Assembly (NCBI GenBank): GCA_945901125.1
Contig: CAMDKD010000005.1
Location: 1-64,000, forward strand
From: Bordetella parapertussis
GTDB lineage: Bacteria > Pseudomonadota > Gammaproteobacteria > Burkholderiales > Burkholderiaceae_C
Length of the DNA: 64,000 bases
Reading direction: 5' to 3'
Shown here one piece after another: positions 1-8,927 of this stretch (position 1 is its first letter; each line of letters begins with the position of its first letter). The notes beneath the pieces were generated by a model, which ran no database searches, was not told where the DNA came from, and saw nothing but the letters and a program-made list of their open reading frames with translations. The position numbers and the translations under genes were made by a program.

Positions 1-30
1 TTCAAACTGTCTCCCTTTTGGGAGGCAAGA

Positions 31-1209
31 ATGCGTCAAGGCAAACTCGTGTTCGCTCAACTTAGCGAGCATCTCCCTAGATCCGTTTTCCTCACCCTTG
101 CTGCTCGCCACGCAGGTCGCTATCCCACGCTTTCGTTTTCTCATTGGGATCAGTTTCTGTGCATGATGTTCGCGCAATTAACCGCGCGCTCAAGCCTGCG
201 CGACATCGTGACTTGTTTACACGGGCAGCGATCTAAGCTTTATCACGCAGGCTTTCGGGGCAACATCGCGCGCTCAACACTTGCTGATGCAAACGAGAAA
301 CGCAGCAGTCAAATCTTCGAAGACTTTGCATTGCATTTGATTGGAATCGCCAGGCCACATTACGCCTCGCAATCTCTTGGCTCGGACCTGTCTCAAACGG
401 TCTACGCCATCGACTCCACCACCATTGATTTGTGCCTGAGTTTATTCGAATGGGCTCCTGCAACAAAGGGCCGTGCAGGTGTCAAATTGCATACACAACT
501 TGATTTGCGCGGCAATATTCCATCCTTCGCTTTGATCACAACGTCAAGGGTCAGCGATGTCTCATTTTTGGACGTTCTCCCTCTGGAAGCGGGCAGTTTT
601 TATGTGATGGATAGAGCCTACGTACACTTTGAACGCTTGCTTCGCTTCACACATGCCGGTGCCTTCTTTGTCACTCGCGCAAAGAGCAAAATGAGGTACC
701 AAGTCACTGGTGCAATGACTGCATCTGAGGATGCCAACATCCTCACAGATGACTGCATTTTGCTAACCGGTCAATTTACCCACAAGACCTATCAGCATGT
801 ACTGCGCAGGATCGAATTTTTTGATCAAACTCAGCAGCGTGAATTTGTATTTGTCACGAACAACTTTGAATTAGCTGCCACTCAAGTAGCAGCTCTGTAC
901 AAGAGTCGATGGCAGGTTGAGTTGTTCTTCAAATGGATCAAACAACACCTGCGAATCAAATCATTCGTAGGCAACAGCGTGAACGCCGTGAAGACGCAAA
1001 TTTGGATCGCCATATGCGCTTACGTCTTGATTGCCATCATCAAAAAGAGGCTTCAAATCGAAGCTTCTTTGCATTCAATGCTCCAAGTTTTGAGCCTGAC
1101 ATTGTTTGAGACCACGCCACTCACCGACTTGCTGCAAGCGATTGAACCAGAGCCTGACGATGCTGAAAACCTTCAAATGAGCTTATTTGAGGAAATCTCC
1201 GGACACTAG
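31..1209 (+). CDS. IS4-family transposase
   Basis: A 392-residue DDE transposase of the IS4 family; it would cut and join the ends of its own insertion sequence. The N-terminal ~75 residues match the DUF4372 domain usual in one IS4 branch. Catalytic residues fit D128 (YAIDSTTID), D194 (FYVMDRAYV) and E297 in a YKSRWQVELFFKW block, the YREK-like signature. The window opens 30 bases before the start codon, so the left terminal repeat lies outside and the element boundaries cannot be set. The frame is intact, so the element may still be active. It lies just downstream of a damaged type III modification locus on the other strand and probably interrupted that operon. Confidence 0.9.
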   Translation: MRQGKLVFAQLSEHLPRSVFLTLAARHAGRYPTLSFSHWDQFLCMMFAQLTARSSLRDIVTCLHGQRSKLYHAGFRGNIARSTLADANEKRSSQIFEDFALHLIGIARPHYASQSLGSDLSQTVYAIDSTTIDLCLSLFEWAPATKGRAGVKLHTQLDLRGNIPSFALITTSRVSDVSFLDVLPLEAGSFYVMDRAYVHFERLLRFTHAGAFFVTRAKSKMRYQVTGAMTASEDANILTDDCILLTGQFTHKTYQHVLRRIEFFDQTQQREFVFVTNNFELAATQVAALYKSRWQVELFFKWIKQHLRIKSFVGNSVNAVKTQIWIAICAYVLIAIIKKRLQIEASLHSMLQVLSLTLFETTPLTDLLQAIEPEPDDAENLQMSLFEEISGH

Positions 1210-1224
1210 TGGGCCTACTGACAA

Positions 1225-1543
1225 TTAATCCTCTTCAAAAAAGTCAGTGTCCAGTCGTTTGAGTGCAAAGGTATGTTCGGTGGAAACGCCCAGGTTGTGT
1301 TCGATCATCAAGGCAGCCCAAGGCTTGGTTGGCCTGGGCTTGGATAGCGGACATGCGCACCTCGGGGGGCTTGGGCGTCCATTTGTCGAGCGCGACGGTG
1401 GACTCGATGGCTTGCAAGATTTGGTCTTTGCTCAACTGCCCATGGGGCGACGCGGCCAGCGCGGTGAGCGCGGCGTGGTGCATAGCGACAATGAGGCGGG
1501 AGGAGCGGGAGGGGTGCTTGTTCATGATAGGGTTTTCTGTCAT
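1225..1543 (-). pseudogene. Small hypothetical gene, probably frameshifted
   Basis: From an ATG at 1543 the frame reads MTENPIMNKHPSRSS and continues through QLSKDQILQAIEST to about position 1335. A different frame then gives the more protein-like tail ALMIEHNLGVSTEHTFALKR, ending FFEED at a stop at 1225. Staying in the first frame gives an odd Cys/Thr-rich tail ending at 1244. I therefore infer a one-base indel near 1310-1345. No family was recognised. It follows the DUF3800 gene and Mod remnant on the same strand and was probably part of that operon, now ending against the IS4 element. An alternative is that the 1244 stop is genuine and the second frame is chance. Confidence 0.45.
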
Positions 1544-1620
1544 ATACTTATCAACGGAGATTCTGTCGCCGGGCGGCTTCGCAAGAGGTGGTTTGGCAGG
1601 CTTTATCTCCTTTTTTACGC

Positions 1621-2505
1621 CTACTGCGCGCCTGCTCCGTAAGGGTTGCGAACATAGCAAATGCCCCACTGGTTGAACACACGGCCATCGCGATACCCCT
1701 GTCCCCGATGCTGTAACTCATCAATCCTGAGCGCGAACTCGGAAGCCACGTCTTCTCTGGTGGGCTCTAACAAGCCCATCGTCTCGTTTCGGTAGCCCCA
1801 ATTGATACAGTAAATCACCAAGTCGGCCGTCTGCACCGGCAAGCTCATATCCGACGCCACGAACATGGGCACCGGAACGATGCGTGAAGTCCGGTGACGC
1901 CCCGTTGCAGTCTGCGAAAAGTATTTATCCATCTGCCGTACAAAACGACGGTCCGACACCTTTTCAACTTCATCCATCACCAGCAAGCCGTGCTGATTTT
2001 GTTTTTCGAGGAAGTAAAAGTAGCGTTCCAACAAAAATACATGGTCCTTGCGCAAAAAATCTTGAGCCACATACTTTGCAGGCTTGATCACACTGGCGGG
2101 AATGACGCAAGCAAAAACGCGGGCATCCATTGCCTTGAGCGCATCAAACACCAAGCGAGCCATCAGGAGTGACGCTTGCCCGTAGGCTGTGAACTCGAAT
2201 TTTGTCGGTGGCTTTTTTTCCAACCCTTTGGTCAAAAACCCCCGGCAGTTGCGCTGCCTGACCTCTGGACTGAGTTCCGAGTCCTGGGCCGCCCACTTGA
2301 AGCGGTCTTTGTCCAACAATTTGCTGCCCTTGAGTTCTTTTTTGTAATCGTGTAAACGCGCACCAAATGCCTCCAATTCAGCTTGTTTGACACGTTGAAC
2401 AAAGGGCCATAGCTTGCTCGCATGCAGGGCCACTCCACCCCGCACTTCGTATGGGCAGTGCTTGTGGTCATGCCCCGATTCGTCCAGAAAAAGCAGCCAG
2501 CTCAT
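1621..2505 (-). CDS. DUF3800 domain protein
   Basis: A 294-residue protein opening MSWLLFLDESGHD; the FLDESG motif and acidic residues are typical of DUF3800, a family with a predicted RNase H-like fold and usually unknown function. Further family-like segments are VMDEVEKVSDRR and PVQTADLVIYCINW near the C-terminus, where conserved Asp residues would join the N-terminal DES in a metal site. Length is normal for the family. It starts 3 bases after the stop of the truncated Mod gene upstream, so the two were co-transcribed. DUF3800 genes are common beside restriction-modification systems and in defence islands. With Mod beheaded, this gene has probably lost its promoter unless the IS21 element supplies one. 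Confidence 0.85.
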   Translation of the reverse strand: MSWLLFLDESGHDHKHCPYEVRGGVALHASKLWPFVQRVKQAELEAFGARLHDYKKELKGSKLLDKDRFKWAAQDSELSPEVRQRNCRGFLTKGLEKKPPTKFEFTAYGQASLLMARLVFDALKAMDARVFACVIPASVIKPAKYVAQDFLRKDHVFLLERYFYFLEKQNQHGLLVMDEVEKVSDRRFVRQMDKYFSQTATGRHRTSRIVPVPMFVASDMSLPVQTADLVIYCINWGYRNETMGLLEPTREDVASEFALRIDELQHRGQGYRDGRVFNQWGICYVRNPYGAGAQ

Positions 2506-2508
2506 GCC

Positions 2509-4089
2509 TCAAAACACCACCAAGTCATCACCCAACTGGTGATGCAGATTCCATTTCGCTGTCGTGTCCAGCGCGGCTTCAAGGACGATGACGCGGTGGC
2601 CTTTTTGTTGGCGCAGCCATTCCAGGGTGGAGGTGTCTAGGCTGGTGTCGAAGCAGACAATGGCTTGGCGGGGTGGGGTTTGTTGGTCGGTGGCTCGGTA
2701 CAGCTGGTTGGCGGTGACTTCTGTCACCGGCGTTAGCTGCACGTCGAGCTGAAAACCGCGCTTGAGCAGCACTTCGTCGCGCACGGCTGGCGCGTTTGGC
2801 TGGCTGAACAGGTTGGTCTCTTTTTGTGCGATGAATGCTTTGAGGGCTTTCAGGTTTTGCTCGGCGCTGGCGTCTGGGTCAGGCGCGAAGTCGGCACGCG
2901 GGAAGGCGCTTTTCTCTAGGGTGAATACTTTGAAACCCGCTTCAATGGGTTGCGGGTTGTCGCCATAACCTTGGATGACGCGCTTAACGCGTTCAATGGT
3001 GATGTCGCTGATTTTTTTGAAGCCGTTCTTGTACGCAATGCTCTTTGCTTCAGTAGCTTCAGGAATTTGAACCAGCACAAACTTCCTATTGCCCTTGTCC
3101 GCTTTGTTCATCTCAAGCACGGCATGTGCGGTTGATCCAGAGCCTCCAAAGAAGTCGAGGACGATGCCTGCTTGATCGTCGGCCATCACATAGCGGATGT
3201 ATTGAGATAGGATTTCATGATCTTTTGGGTTGTTGAATGCCTTATCTCCCAAAATTTTTTTCAATAACTTGACCGAGACTTGGGCTTGTCTGTACAGATA
3301 TGTGCCAAGCACTTGAATGGCTGTCTGCTCTTCGTCACCCTGATCTCCCGAATCCGCATCAAGCTCTTCAGGGCGAGTGATTAAATGTGATTTACGAAAA
3401 GGCGGTTGAGTGTGATCTGATCGAAATTTAATTAGTCCAGCTTTAACCCGGCGGTCCATTTCATCTCCGTCATATCGCCATCCGCCTTCAGGAATTTTGC
3501 AAGGTAGCTTTGTCACAGGATGAATAACATCCTGAAAGTTCTCTCCATCTTCACCTGGCCAAGATAAATCACCATCACGCCAAGGCCCCCATTTGTCAAC
3601 AGATTTATATCGGCTTAATTTTTTCGATGGGTGTGTTTTCGCAAGCTGCTGGTACCAACTACGCAACTCTTCCTGTTGCGCGTCAAAGTTGGTTTCGCCC
3701 ACTCTGGCCTTGATGGATCGCCACTCGGCAATGATTTCAGGCGCTCCGGGTTTTACATCACGCCAAAGCACGCCCAGTTCTTTCAAGTGCTCAAGGTTCT
3801 TGGCATAAAGAAGCATGTACTCGTGGCCAGTTGAAAAAAACCGTGCATCGTTCTTTCGCGTCTTTTCCCAAACAATGCAAGCAACAAAATTCGCCTCCCC
3901 AAAAACCTCATCCATCACCTTCCGCAAGTGCGTCACTTCGTTGTCGTCGATGGACACAAATATCACGCCGTCTTCCCGCAGCAGTTGACGCGCCACCAAG
4001 AGGCGCGGGTAAATCATGTTCAGCCAGTTGCTGTGAAACCGCCCGTCGGCGCGGGTGTTGGTGCTCATCTGTTGAATGGCATCCAAATC
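2509..4089 (-). pseudogene. Type III restriction-modification methyltransferase (Mod), 5'-truncated by IS21
   Basis: About 520 residues remain of an adenine-specific methyltransferase of the type III Mod family. Visible are the post-catalytic block LLREDGVIFVSIDDNEV and, near residue 340, the AdoMet-binding motif LDFFGGSGSTAHAV, which lies C-terminal to the catalytic motif in this permuted class. The catalytic DPPY motif and the whole N-terminal part are missing: homology begins at DAIQQMSTNTRADGRF and runs straight into the IS21 end at 4090. A reading frame extends into the IS to 4173, but those residues are IS sequence. The enzyme should be inactive. No Res subunit gene is visible downstream; DUF3800 follows instead. 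Confidence 0.85.
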
Positions 4090-4155
4090 TGAGCCACTTT
4101 GAAGAGAATTTGCATCCAATTTTGAGCCACCCCAATCGCCTATCCTGCTTAATTT

Positions 4156-5688
4156 TTGAGCAAGGATGGGCAAGGAGTGATCAACGTGGGAACTTTGAGC
4201 AAATTACGCAGACTTGTCCTTCGCGACAAGGTCTCCATGCGGCAAGCTAGCCGCCAGCTTGGCATCTCTCGCAACACCGCAACTCGGTGGCTGCAAGAGC
4301 CTGAGATGACCGAGCCAAGATATCCAAAGCGCCAGGGACCGCCTGGCGTGCTGGATGCATTCAAGGATCAATTGCTTACGTGGCTTAAGGCCGACAGTTA
4401 TCGAAATAAACGCGAGCGCCGTGGTGTCAAGGCTTTGTTTGAAGCATTGCAGGCTATGGGGTACTCGGGCAGCAGCACAACCGTCTACCGCTTTGCCAAG
4501 GCTTGGCGCGAGCAGCAAAGCCAGCCCCGGAGTACAGGCTTTGTGCCCATGCACTTTGAGCTGGGCGAAGCGTTCCAATTTGATTGGAGCTGTGAGTACT
4601 TGGTCATTGGCGGTTTGAGAAGGCGCCTTGACGTGGCCCACATCAAACTGGCCGCCAGCCGAGCGTTCTTGCTGGTGGCCTACTTCACCCAAACCCACGA
4701 GATGCTGTTCGATGCACACGCCAAAGGCTTTGCTGTTTTTGGTGGTGTGCCAAGGCGCGGCATCTACGACAACATGAGAACGGCGGTCGACAAAGTGGGG
4801 CACGGCAAAGAGCGCACCGTCAACGCCCGCTTTGAATCGATGACGGGCCACTACTTGTTTGAGCACGAGTTCTGCAACCGAGCAGCGGGCTGGGAGAAAG
4901 GCATCGTAGAGAAGAACGTGCAAGACAGGCGACGCGGCGTTATGCGCGAAGCGAGCGAGCGGCACTGGGCCAGCTTGGCAGAGCTCAATGATTGGCTTCA
5001 AATCGCATGCAAAGTCTCTTGGAACGTGTTGACCCATCCCCAGTGGCCAGAGCTTTCGATTGCCGATGTGTGGCAAGACGAGGCCACACGTTTGATGCCA
5101 TGCCCCCGTCCCTTTGACGGCTATGTGGAGCATTCTGTGCGGGTCACGTCTACATCGTTGATTACCTACCAGCGCAATCGCTACAGCGTACCGTGTGAGT
5201 GGGTCAATCAGATGGTGAGCTTGCGTGTATACCCAGATACTTTGTTGGTGGTAGCTCAAGACGGTAGCCTCGTGAGACTGGCCCGCAGCTTTGAGCGTGA
5301 TCAGACCATTTACGACTGGCAGCACTACATTGAGCTGATCCAGCGCAAGCCCGGTGCACTGCGCAACGGCGCACCATTCAAAGAGATGCCCGCTCCCTTG
5401 CAAGAGCTACAGCGCCAACTCCTCAAACACCCCGGTGGTGACCGGGTGATGGCACAAGTATTGGGGGCCGTGAATTTGCACGGACTTGAGGCGGTTTTGG
5501 TGGCAACCGAGTTGGCATTGCAGGCCGGGCGCGTGAGCGCCCAGCACATTCTGAATGTGCTGGGCAGACTCAAGGAGCCAACACTGGAGCGTCTTCAAAT
5601 TCAAACAACACTGCACTTGAATACACCGGCCCAGGCCAACCTTGAGCGCTACGACGCGCTCAGACGCGAGCAGGAGATCGACTCATGA
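4156..5688 (+). CDS. istA: IS21-family transposase IstA
   Basis: A 510-residue IstA-type integrase/transposase. An N-terminal helix-turn-helix (SMRQASRQLGISRNTATRWL) binds the IS ends. The RVE/DDE core follows, with Asp in FQFDWSCEYL, Asp in YDNMRTAVDK and Glu in GWEKGIVEKNVQDRR. The C-terminal half has the usual Mu-type domain. The listed start is a TTG at 4156; GTG codons at 4177 and 4186 are plausible alternatives. The 3' end overlaps istB by four bases (ATGA), so the two are translationally coupled. The frame is intact. Confidence 0.93.
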   Translation: MSKDGQGVINVGTLSKLRRLVLRDKVSMRQASRQLGISRNTATRWLQEPEMTEPRYPKRQGPPGVLDAFKDQLLTWLKADSYRNKRERRGVKALFEALQAMGYSGSSTTVYRFAKAWREQQSQPRSTGFVPMHFELGEAFQFDWSCEYLVIGGLRRRLDVAHIKLAASRAFLLVAYFTQTHEMLFDAHAKGFAVFGGVPRRGIYDNMRTAVDKVGHGKERTVNARFESMTGHYLFEHEFCNRAAGWEKGIVEKNVQDRRRGVMREASERHWASLAELNDWLQIACKVSWNVLTHPQWPELSIADVWQDEATRLMPCPRPFDGYVEHSVRVTSTSLITYQRNRYSVPCEWVNQMVSLRVYPDTLLVVAQDGSLVRLARSFERDQTIYDWQHYIELIQRKPGALRNGAPFKEMPAPLQELQRQLLKHPGGDRVMAQVLGAVNLHGLEAVLVATELALQAGRVSAQHILNVLGRLKEPTLERLQIQTTLHLNTPAQANLERYDALRREQEIDS

Positions 5689-6488
5689 GCGATGTGATTG
5701 ATGGACTCAAGTCTTTGGGCCTTCACGGCATGGCCAGCGCTTGGCCAGAGGTTGTGGGCACCGCCAGAATGAAGACGCTGGACCATGAGATGGTGCTGCA
5801 CCAGTTGATCAAGTCTGAGACTGCGCATCGGGAAGTTCGCTCCATGGCCTATCAAATGAAAGCTGCACGGTTCCCCGCGCACCGCGACCTTGTGGGCTTT
5901 GAGTTTGAGCAAGCGCACGTGGATGAAGCGCTGGTCAAGCAGTTGCATGAGTTGCAGTTCATGGACACTGCGCAAAACGTGGTGTTTGTAGGCGGCCCCG
6001 GCACTGGCAAAACACATCTTGCCACCAGCCTTGGCATTCAAGCTGTCAAGGCCAAGGGCAAGCGGGTTCGCTTCTTCTCAACAGTGGAGTTGGTCATTGC
6101 GCTGGAGCTTGAGAAAGCACAAAACAAACACGGCCAAATGGCACACCGCTTGATGTACGCGGACTTGGTTGTTCTAGACGAAATGGGGTACTTGCCATTT
6201 ACGCAGTCTGGGGGCGCACTGCTGTTTCATTTGTTGTCCAAGCTTTATGAGCGTACCAGTGTGGTGATTACGACCAACCTGAACTTCTCTGAATGGGCCA
6301 ATGTGTTTGGAGATGCCAAGATGACCACGGCACTGTTGGACCGCCTGACGCATCGCTGTCACATCGTTGAAACTGGCAATGCGAGTTGGCGATTTAAACA
6401 ATCTCAGACAAGCTCTCAGCAGTTGAAGAAATCAAAAATGAAAGGAGTAAAAAACATAGAACAGCTAAACTTATCCACAACCGAGTAG
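5685..6488 (+). CDS. istB: IS21-family helper ATPase IstB
   Basis: A 267-residue AAA+ ATPase of the IstB/DnaC-like family that selects target DNA and stimulates IstA. The Walker A motif is GGPGTGKTHLATSLG and the Walker B region is ADLVVLDEMGYLP, followed by a sensor-like VVITTNLNFSEW. It starts inside the istA stop codon (ATGA overlap) and ends about 50 bases before the right terminal repeat. Length is normal and there is no sign of damage. Confidence 0.93.
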   Translation: MSDVIDGLKSLGLHGMASAWPEVVGTARMKTLDHEMVLHQLIKSETAHREVRSMAYQMKAARFPAHRDLVGFEFEQAHVDEALVKQLHELQFMDTAQNVVFVGGPGTGKTHLATSLGIQAVKAKGKRVRFFSTVELVIALELEKAQNKHGQMAHRLMYADLVVLDEMGYLPFTQSGGALLFHLLSKLYERTSVVITTNLNFSEWANVFGDAKMTTALLDRLTHRCHIVETGNASWRFKQSQTSSQQLKKSKMKGVKNIEQLNLSTTE

Positions 6489-6583
6489 ACCAAATTTTTT
6501 AAAACTAGCGGCTCAATTTTGGTTGCAAATAGTGGCTCACTTTGCGGTGCAATTCAACAATGGGCCTACGACACCGAAACCGA

Positions 6584-6682
6584 GTCGCCCCTCATGCAGG
6601 GGCGTGGATTGAAACTAATTTATCGGCAAATATTTGATGCGGAAATAAAAGTCGCCCCTTATGCAGGGGCGTGGATTGAAAC
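6584..6682 (+). CRISPR. Minimal type I-C CRISPR remnant (two repeats, one spacer)
   Basis: Two 32-bp repeats at 6584-6615 and 6651-6682 begin GTCGCCCC, contain the GC-rich inverted arms around ATGCAG, and end GTGGATTGAAAC. This is the classic type I-C (Dvulg) repeat, and the two differ at only one base. The spacer at 6616-6650 is 35 bp, normal for I-C. No cas genes are in the window and no further repeat follows 6682. The 44 bp between the IS21 end and the first repeat do not look like a repeat. This is a relic array, probably cut down when the IS21-linked rearrangement occurred. By repeat orientation, transcription would run on the + strand. Confidence 0.85.
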
Positions 6683-6701
6683 CATCAACCAAAAAACCCC
6701 A

Positions 6702-6830
6702 CATGGGCTCCAGCGCCCGGCTCTGCCACTCCTGTGCCTCGGCCATGAGCTCATCGGTGATGGTCGATATCAGCGCGGGTGAGACCTCGTGTCCATAGAT
6801 TTGAAGCAGATGCGCCTGTATCTCACGCTT
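6702..6830 (-). pseudogene. IS256-family (mutator) transposase fragment
   Basis: The minus strand encodes REIQAHLLQIYGHEVSPALI followed by STITDELMAEAQEWQSRAL, the well-conserved N-terminal/central segment of IS256-family (Mutator) transposases. It is bounded by a stop on one side and unrelated sequence on the other. Only about 43 codons survive. It lies 20 bp after the last CRISPR repeat, so this short zone contains breakpoints of at least three mobile elements. Confidence 0.8.
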
Positions 6831-7007
6831 TCATTGGCACGTTGACTAAATTTAATTCTTCACCAACCCCAACCACTCCCGCAACCGCAAATCAAGTTTC
6901 GGGCATTTAATTCGCTTGTTTCATTTATTGCACTTGTCGTATGATTGACGAACGTACTAAAAAGCGAACAGACATTGCTTGACTATGACAACAAGAGAGG
7001 ACACACC

Positions 7008-7478
7008 ATGCGTACCGTCGATAGGATTCATGAGGTATCACCGTTACCCTTAAATGCCAAAGACAAGGAGATGGCCCGTGTTGCACAGCGTTGCATCATG
7101 GCTTCGCTTGACCACTCCACGGCAGCAGTCATGACGCTGACCACAGATACGGGTGAGTATCCAGAGGTTGAGTTGCCGCCGTCAGCATTGAAACTGATTG
7201 GTCAAATATTGGGGGCAATGAGTGACGGGCGACCTATCGTGTTGATGCCGACAGAGCAGGAATTCACCACTGTTGAAGCAGCCCATTTTTTAAATGTGTC
7301 GCGACCGTTTGTCATCAAAGAAATGGATGCCGGTCGATTGCCTCATAGAAAAGTTGGCTCACACCGACGCATCACATTTGAGGATTTACTGGCTTACGCT
7401 CAAAAAATGCGCGCTACTCAATCAGGAGCATTGGATCGCATGGCTCAAAACGCACACGAGTTGGGATTAGATTATTGA
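7008..7478 (+). CDS. Excisionase-like HTH antitoxin partner of PIN toxin
   Basis: A 156-residue protein from the ATG at 7008 (MRTVDRIHE), preceded by AGAGAGGA. An upstream in-frame start at 6945 lacks such a site. The C-terminal half is a MerR/excisionase-type helix-turn-helix: FTTVEAAHFLNVSRPFVIK then MDAGRLPHRKVGSHRRI, as in antitoxins paired with PIN-domain toxins. It overlaps the toxin gene by one base (TGATG), so the pair is translationally coupled. Its expected job is to bind its own promoter and neutralise the toxin. Confidence 0.8.
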   Translation: MRTVDRIHEVSPLPLNAKDKEMARVAQRCIMASLDHSTAAVMTLTTDTGEYPEVELPPSALKLIGQILGAMSDGRPIVLMPTEQEFTTVEAAHFLNVSRPFVIKEMDAGRLPHRKVGSHRRITFEDLLAYAQKMRATQSGALDRMAQNAHELGLDY

Positions 7479-8059
7479 TGGACGGTTACGCCAGATATAC
7501 GGCTTTGCTAGACGCATGTGTTCTCTATCCGATTGCCATGGCCGATGCATTATTGAGTTTGGCTACAGCTGGTTTTTTTGCTGCCAAATGGACTACAAAG
7601 ATCGAAACAGAGTGGATGCAGTCTTTGGAGCATAAGCGGCCAGATCTAGTGGGCAAACTTAGTGTTCGCAGAGACAGCATGCGTGAGGCCATTCCAGATT
7701 GGGAGGTAGATGAATCTGCTTGGAGGGAGTTGGTATCAGGCTTGTTATTGCCTGATTCAAATGATTGCCATGTTTTGGCGGCTGCAATTGCAGGCCATGC
7801 AGAATGCATAGTGACTTCCAACCTGAAGGATTTTCCCGCTCCCGTCTTGCGCAAATACGGCATCGAAGCGGTTGACCCGGACACTTTCATCAGCAACCGT
7901 TGGGATTTAGACCCCATGAATGCCATTACCGCTTTCAAACATATGCGATTGCGTCGCAGAAAACCTCATTCAAGTCCTGAAGAATTTGCACAGGCACTAG
8001 AGGTCGCAGGATTGCCGTCAACATCTCAAAGGCTCAGAACTGCTTTGGAGTTTATATAA
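7478..8059 (+). CDS. PIN-domain toxin (VapC-like)
   Basis: A 193-residue PIN-domain protein, expected to be a Mg-dependent ribonuclease toxin. The first acidic residue lies in TALLDACVLYP. A second acidic cluster lies in LLPDSNDCHVLAAAI, and AECIVTSNLKDFP is the usual third region (TxNxxDF). The C-terminal ~60 residues extend beyond a minimal VapC, as in the larger PIN toxins that pair with excisionase-type antitoxins. The ATG at 7478 overlaps the antitoxin stop; a TTG directly before it is less likely. Confidence 0.82.
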   Translation: MDGYARYTALLDACVLYPIAMADALLSLATAGFFAAKWTTKIETEWMQSLEHKRPDLVGKLSVRRDSMREAIPDWEVDESAWRELVSGLLLPDSNDCHVLAAAIAGHAECIVTSNLKDFPAPVLRKYGIEAVDPDTFISNRWDLDPMNAITAFKHMRLRRRKPHSSPEEFAQALEVAGLPSTSQRLRTALEFI

Positions 8060-8069
8060 ACGCTAGCCA

Positions 8070-8834
8070 TTAAGTCATCACCAAGCCCAACCACTCCCGC
8101 AGCACCCAATAGCTGTGCCTCAGTCCGTTGGCCGTCGGCAGGTAGTCGATAGGTATGTTCACCGGCGGCTGTAAATAGCCCATGGGCGCGGGCGTCACCT
8201 CAAACCCCGCTTGCTGAAAATTGCGCAAGCTGCGCTGCATGTGCCAGTCGTGGGTCACCAGCAAGATGCGCTTTTTGCCAAGTGGCGACAAAACCTCGAA
8301 GGCGCGCAAAGCGTTCTCGCGGGTGTCGCGCGAATCTTTGTCCTGCCATTGAATCTGCAAACCGAAATCCCGCTGCATGGTGTGGGCTGCAACCTCGGCC
8401 TCGCTGTGCAACTGCGCGTCTGCGGCAGCCCAACCTTTGCCGCCCGCATACATCACGGGCAACTGTGACCGTTTTGCCAGATATGCGGCATAGGCCAGCC
8501 GTTTGTAAGCCGCATCGGCCAGTTCTTCGCCGCCGTCGCCGTACTCGGGCGCAAACTGATCCACGCCGCCGCCCAGCACCACGATGGCTTGCGCCTTGGC
8601 TTCTTGTTCCGCGCTGACTGGCGCATAAGTGCTCAGCAGCAGCCAGTTCAAACCGAAGGCCGTGGCATCGCAGGCCAGCAGCCACATTGCCAGGCTGCTG
8701 ACCAACACCACCGCCCGGGCCGTCCGCAGAAACCTGCGCGCCAACAGACCGGCCAGAAAAATCAGCAGCAAAGGACCACCTGGCGGCAAAAGCAGGGCTG
8801 TGAGTACAGGTTTGAGCGGGCCTATGGAGAACAT
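8070..8834 (-). CDS. YdcF/ElyC-like DUF218 membrane protein
   Basis: A 254-residue inner-membrane protein with two N-terminal hydrophobic segments (about residues 8-28 and 38-58) followed by a DUF218 domain. The domain starts AIVVLGGGVDQ and includes SRDTRENAL and LLVTHDWHMQRS, the conserved Asn and His-rich motif of the YdcF/SanA/ElyC family. Relatives are tied to cell-envelope integrity and lipid-carrier metabolism, but the exact reaction is not settled. It stands alone on the minus strand, divergent from msrA. Confidence 0.85.
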   Translation of the reverse strand: MFSIGPLKPVLTALLLPPGGPLLLIFLAGLLARRFLRTARAVVLVSSLAMWLLACDATAFGLNWLLLSTYAPVSAEQEAKAQAIVVLGGGVDQFAPEYGDGGEELADAAYKRLAYAAYLAKRSQLPVMYAGGKGWAAADAQLHSEAEVAAHTMQRDFGLQIQWQDKDSRDTRENALRAFEVLSPLGKKRILLVTHDWHMQRSLRNFQQAGFEVTPAPMGYLQPPVNIPIDYLPTANGLRHSYWVLREWLGLVMT

Positions 8835-8927
8835 GGCCCTGAGTGTCCCATAGCCGTCAACACCGCTGGCAGAGGGGATTCACGCCACATTCACATGAAT
8901 TCAGCGCTGTATCGCTAAGATCCTTGC

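Larger units (their letters stand above)
4090..6539 (+). mobile_element. Complete IS21-family insertion sequence
   Basis: A 2450-bp element bounded by TGAGCCACT on the left (4090) and its inverse AGTGGCTCA on the right (ending 6539). Each end carries a second internal copy of the motif (4123-4130 on the left, 6508-6515 on the right), the multiple-terminal-repeat arrangement usual for IS21. It encodes overlapping istA and istB. No 4-8 bp target duplication can be seen: the left flank ends CATCCAAATC and the right begins CTTTGCGGTG. The left flank is a mod gene and the right flank a CRISPR remnant, so insertion was probably followed by an adjacent deletion or a recombination. Confidence 0.85.

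Noticed and set aside
1201..1252. GGACACT / AGTGTCC inverted pair as the right end of the IS4 element
   Set aside because: One arm is inside the transposase stop region and the left end of the element is outside the window, so the match cannot be tested.
4204..5403. Long open frame (399 codons) antisense to istA
   Set aside because: Low-complexity His/Gln/Ala-rich product with no family resemblance; shadow of the intact istA frame.
4080..6549. Target-site duplication for IS21
   Set aside because: The bases flanking the two ends (CATCCAAATC and CTTTGCGGTG) share no direct repeat of 4-8 bp.
6540..6583. Possible extra CRISPR spacer between the IS21 end and the first repeat
   Set aside because: A third repeat end (GATTGAAAC) would be needed about 35 bp upstream and is not present.
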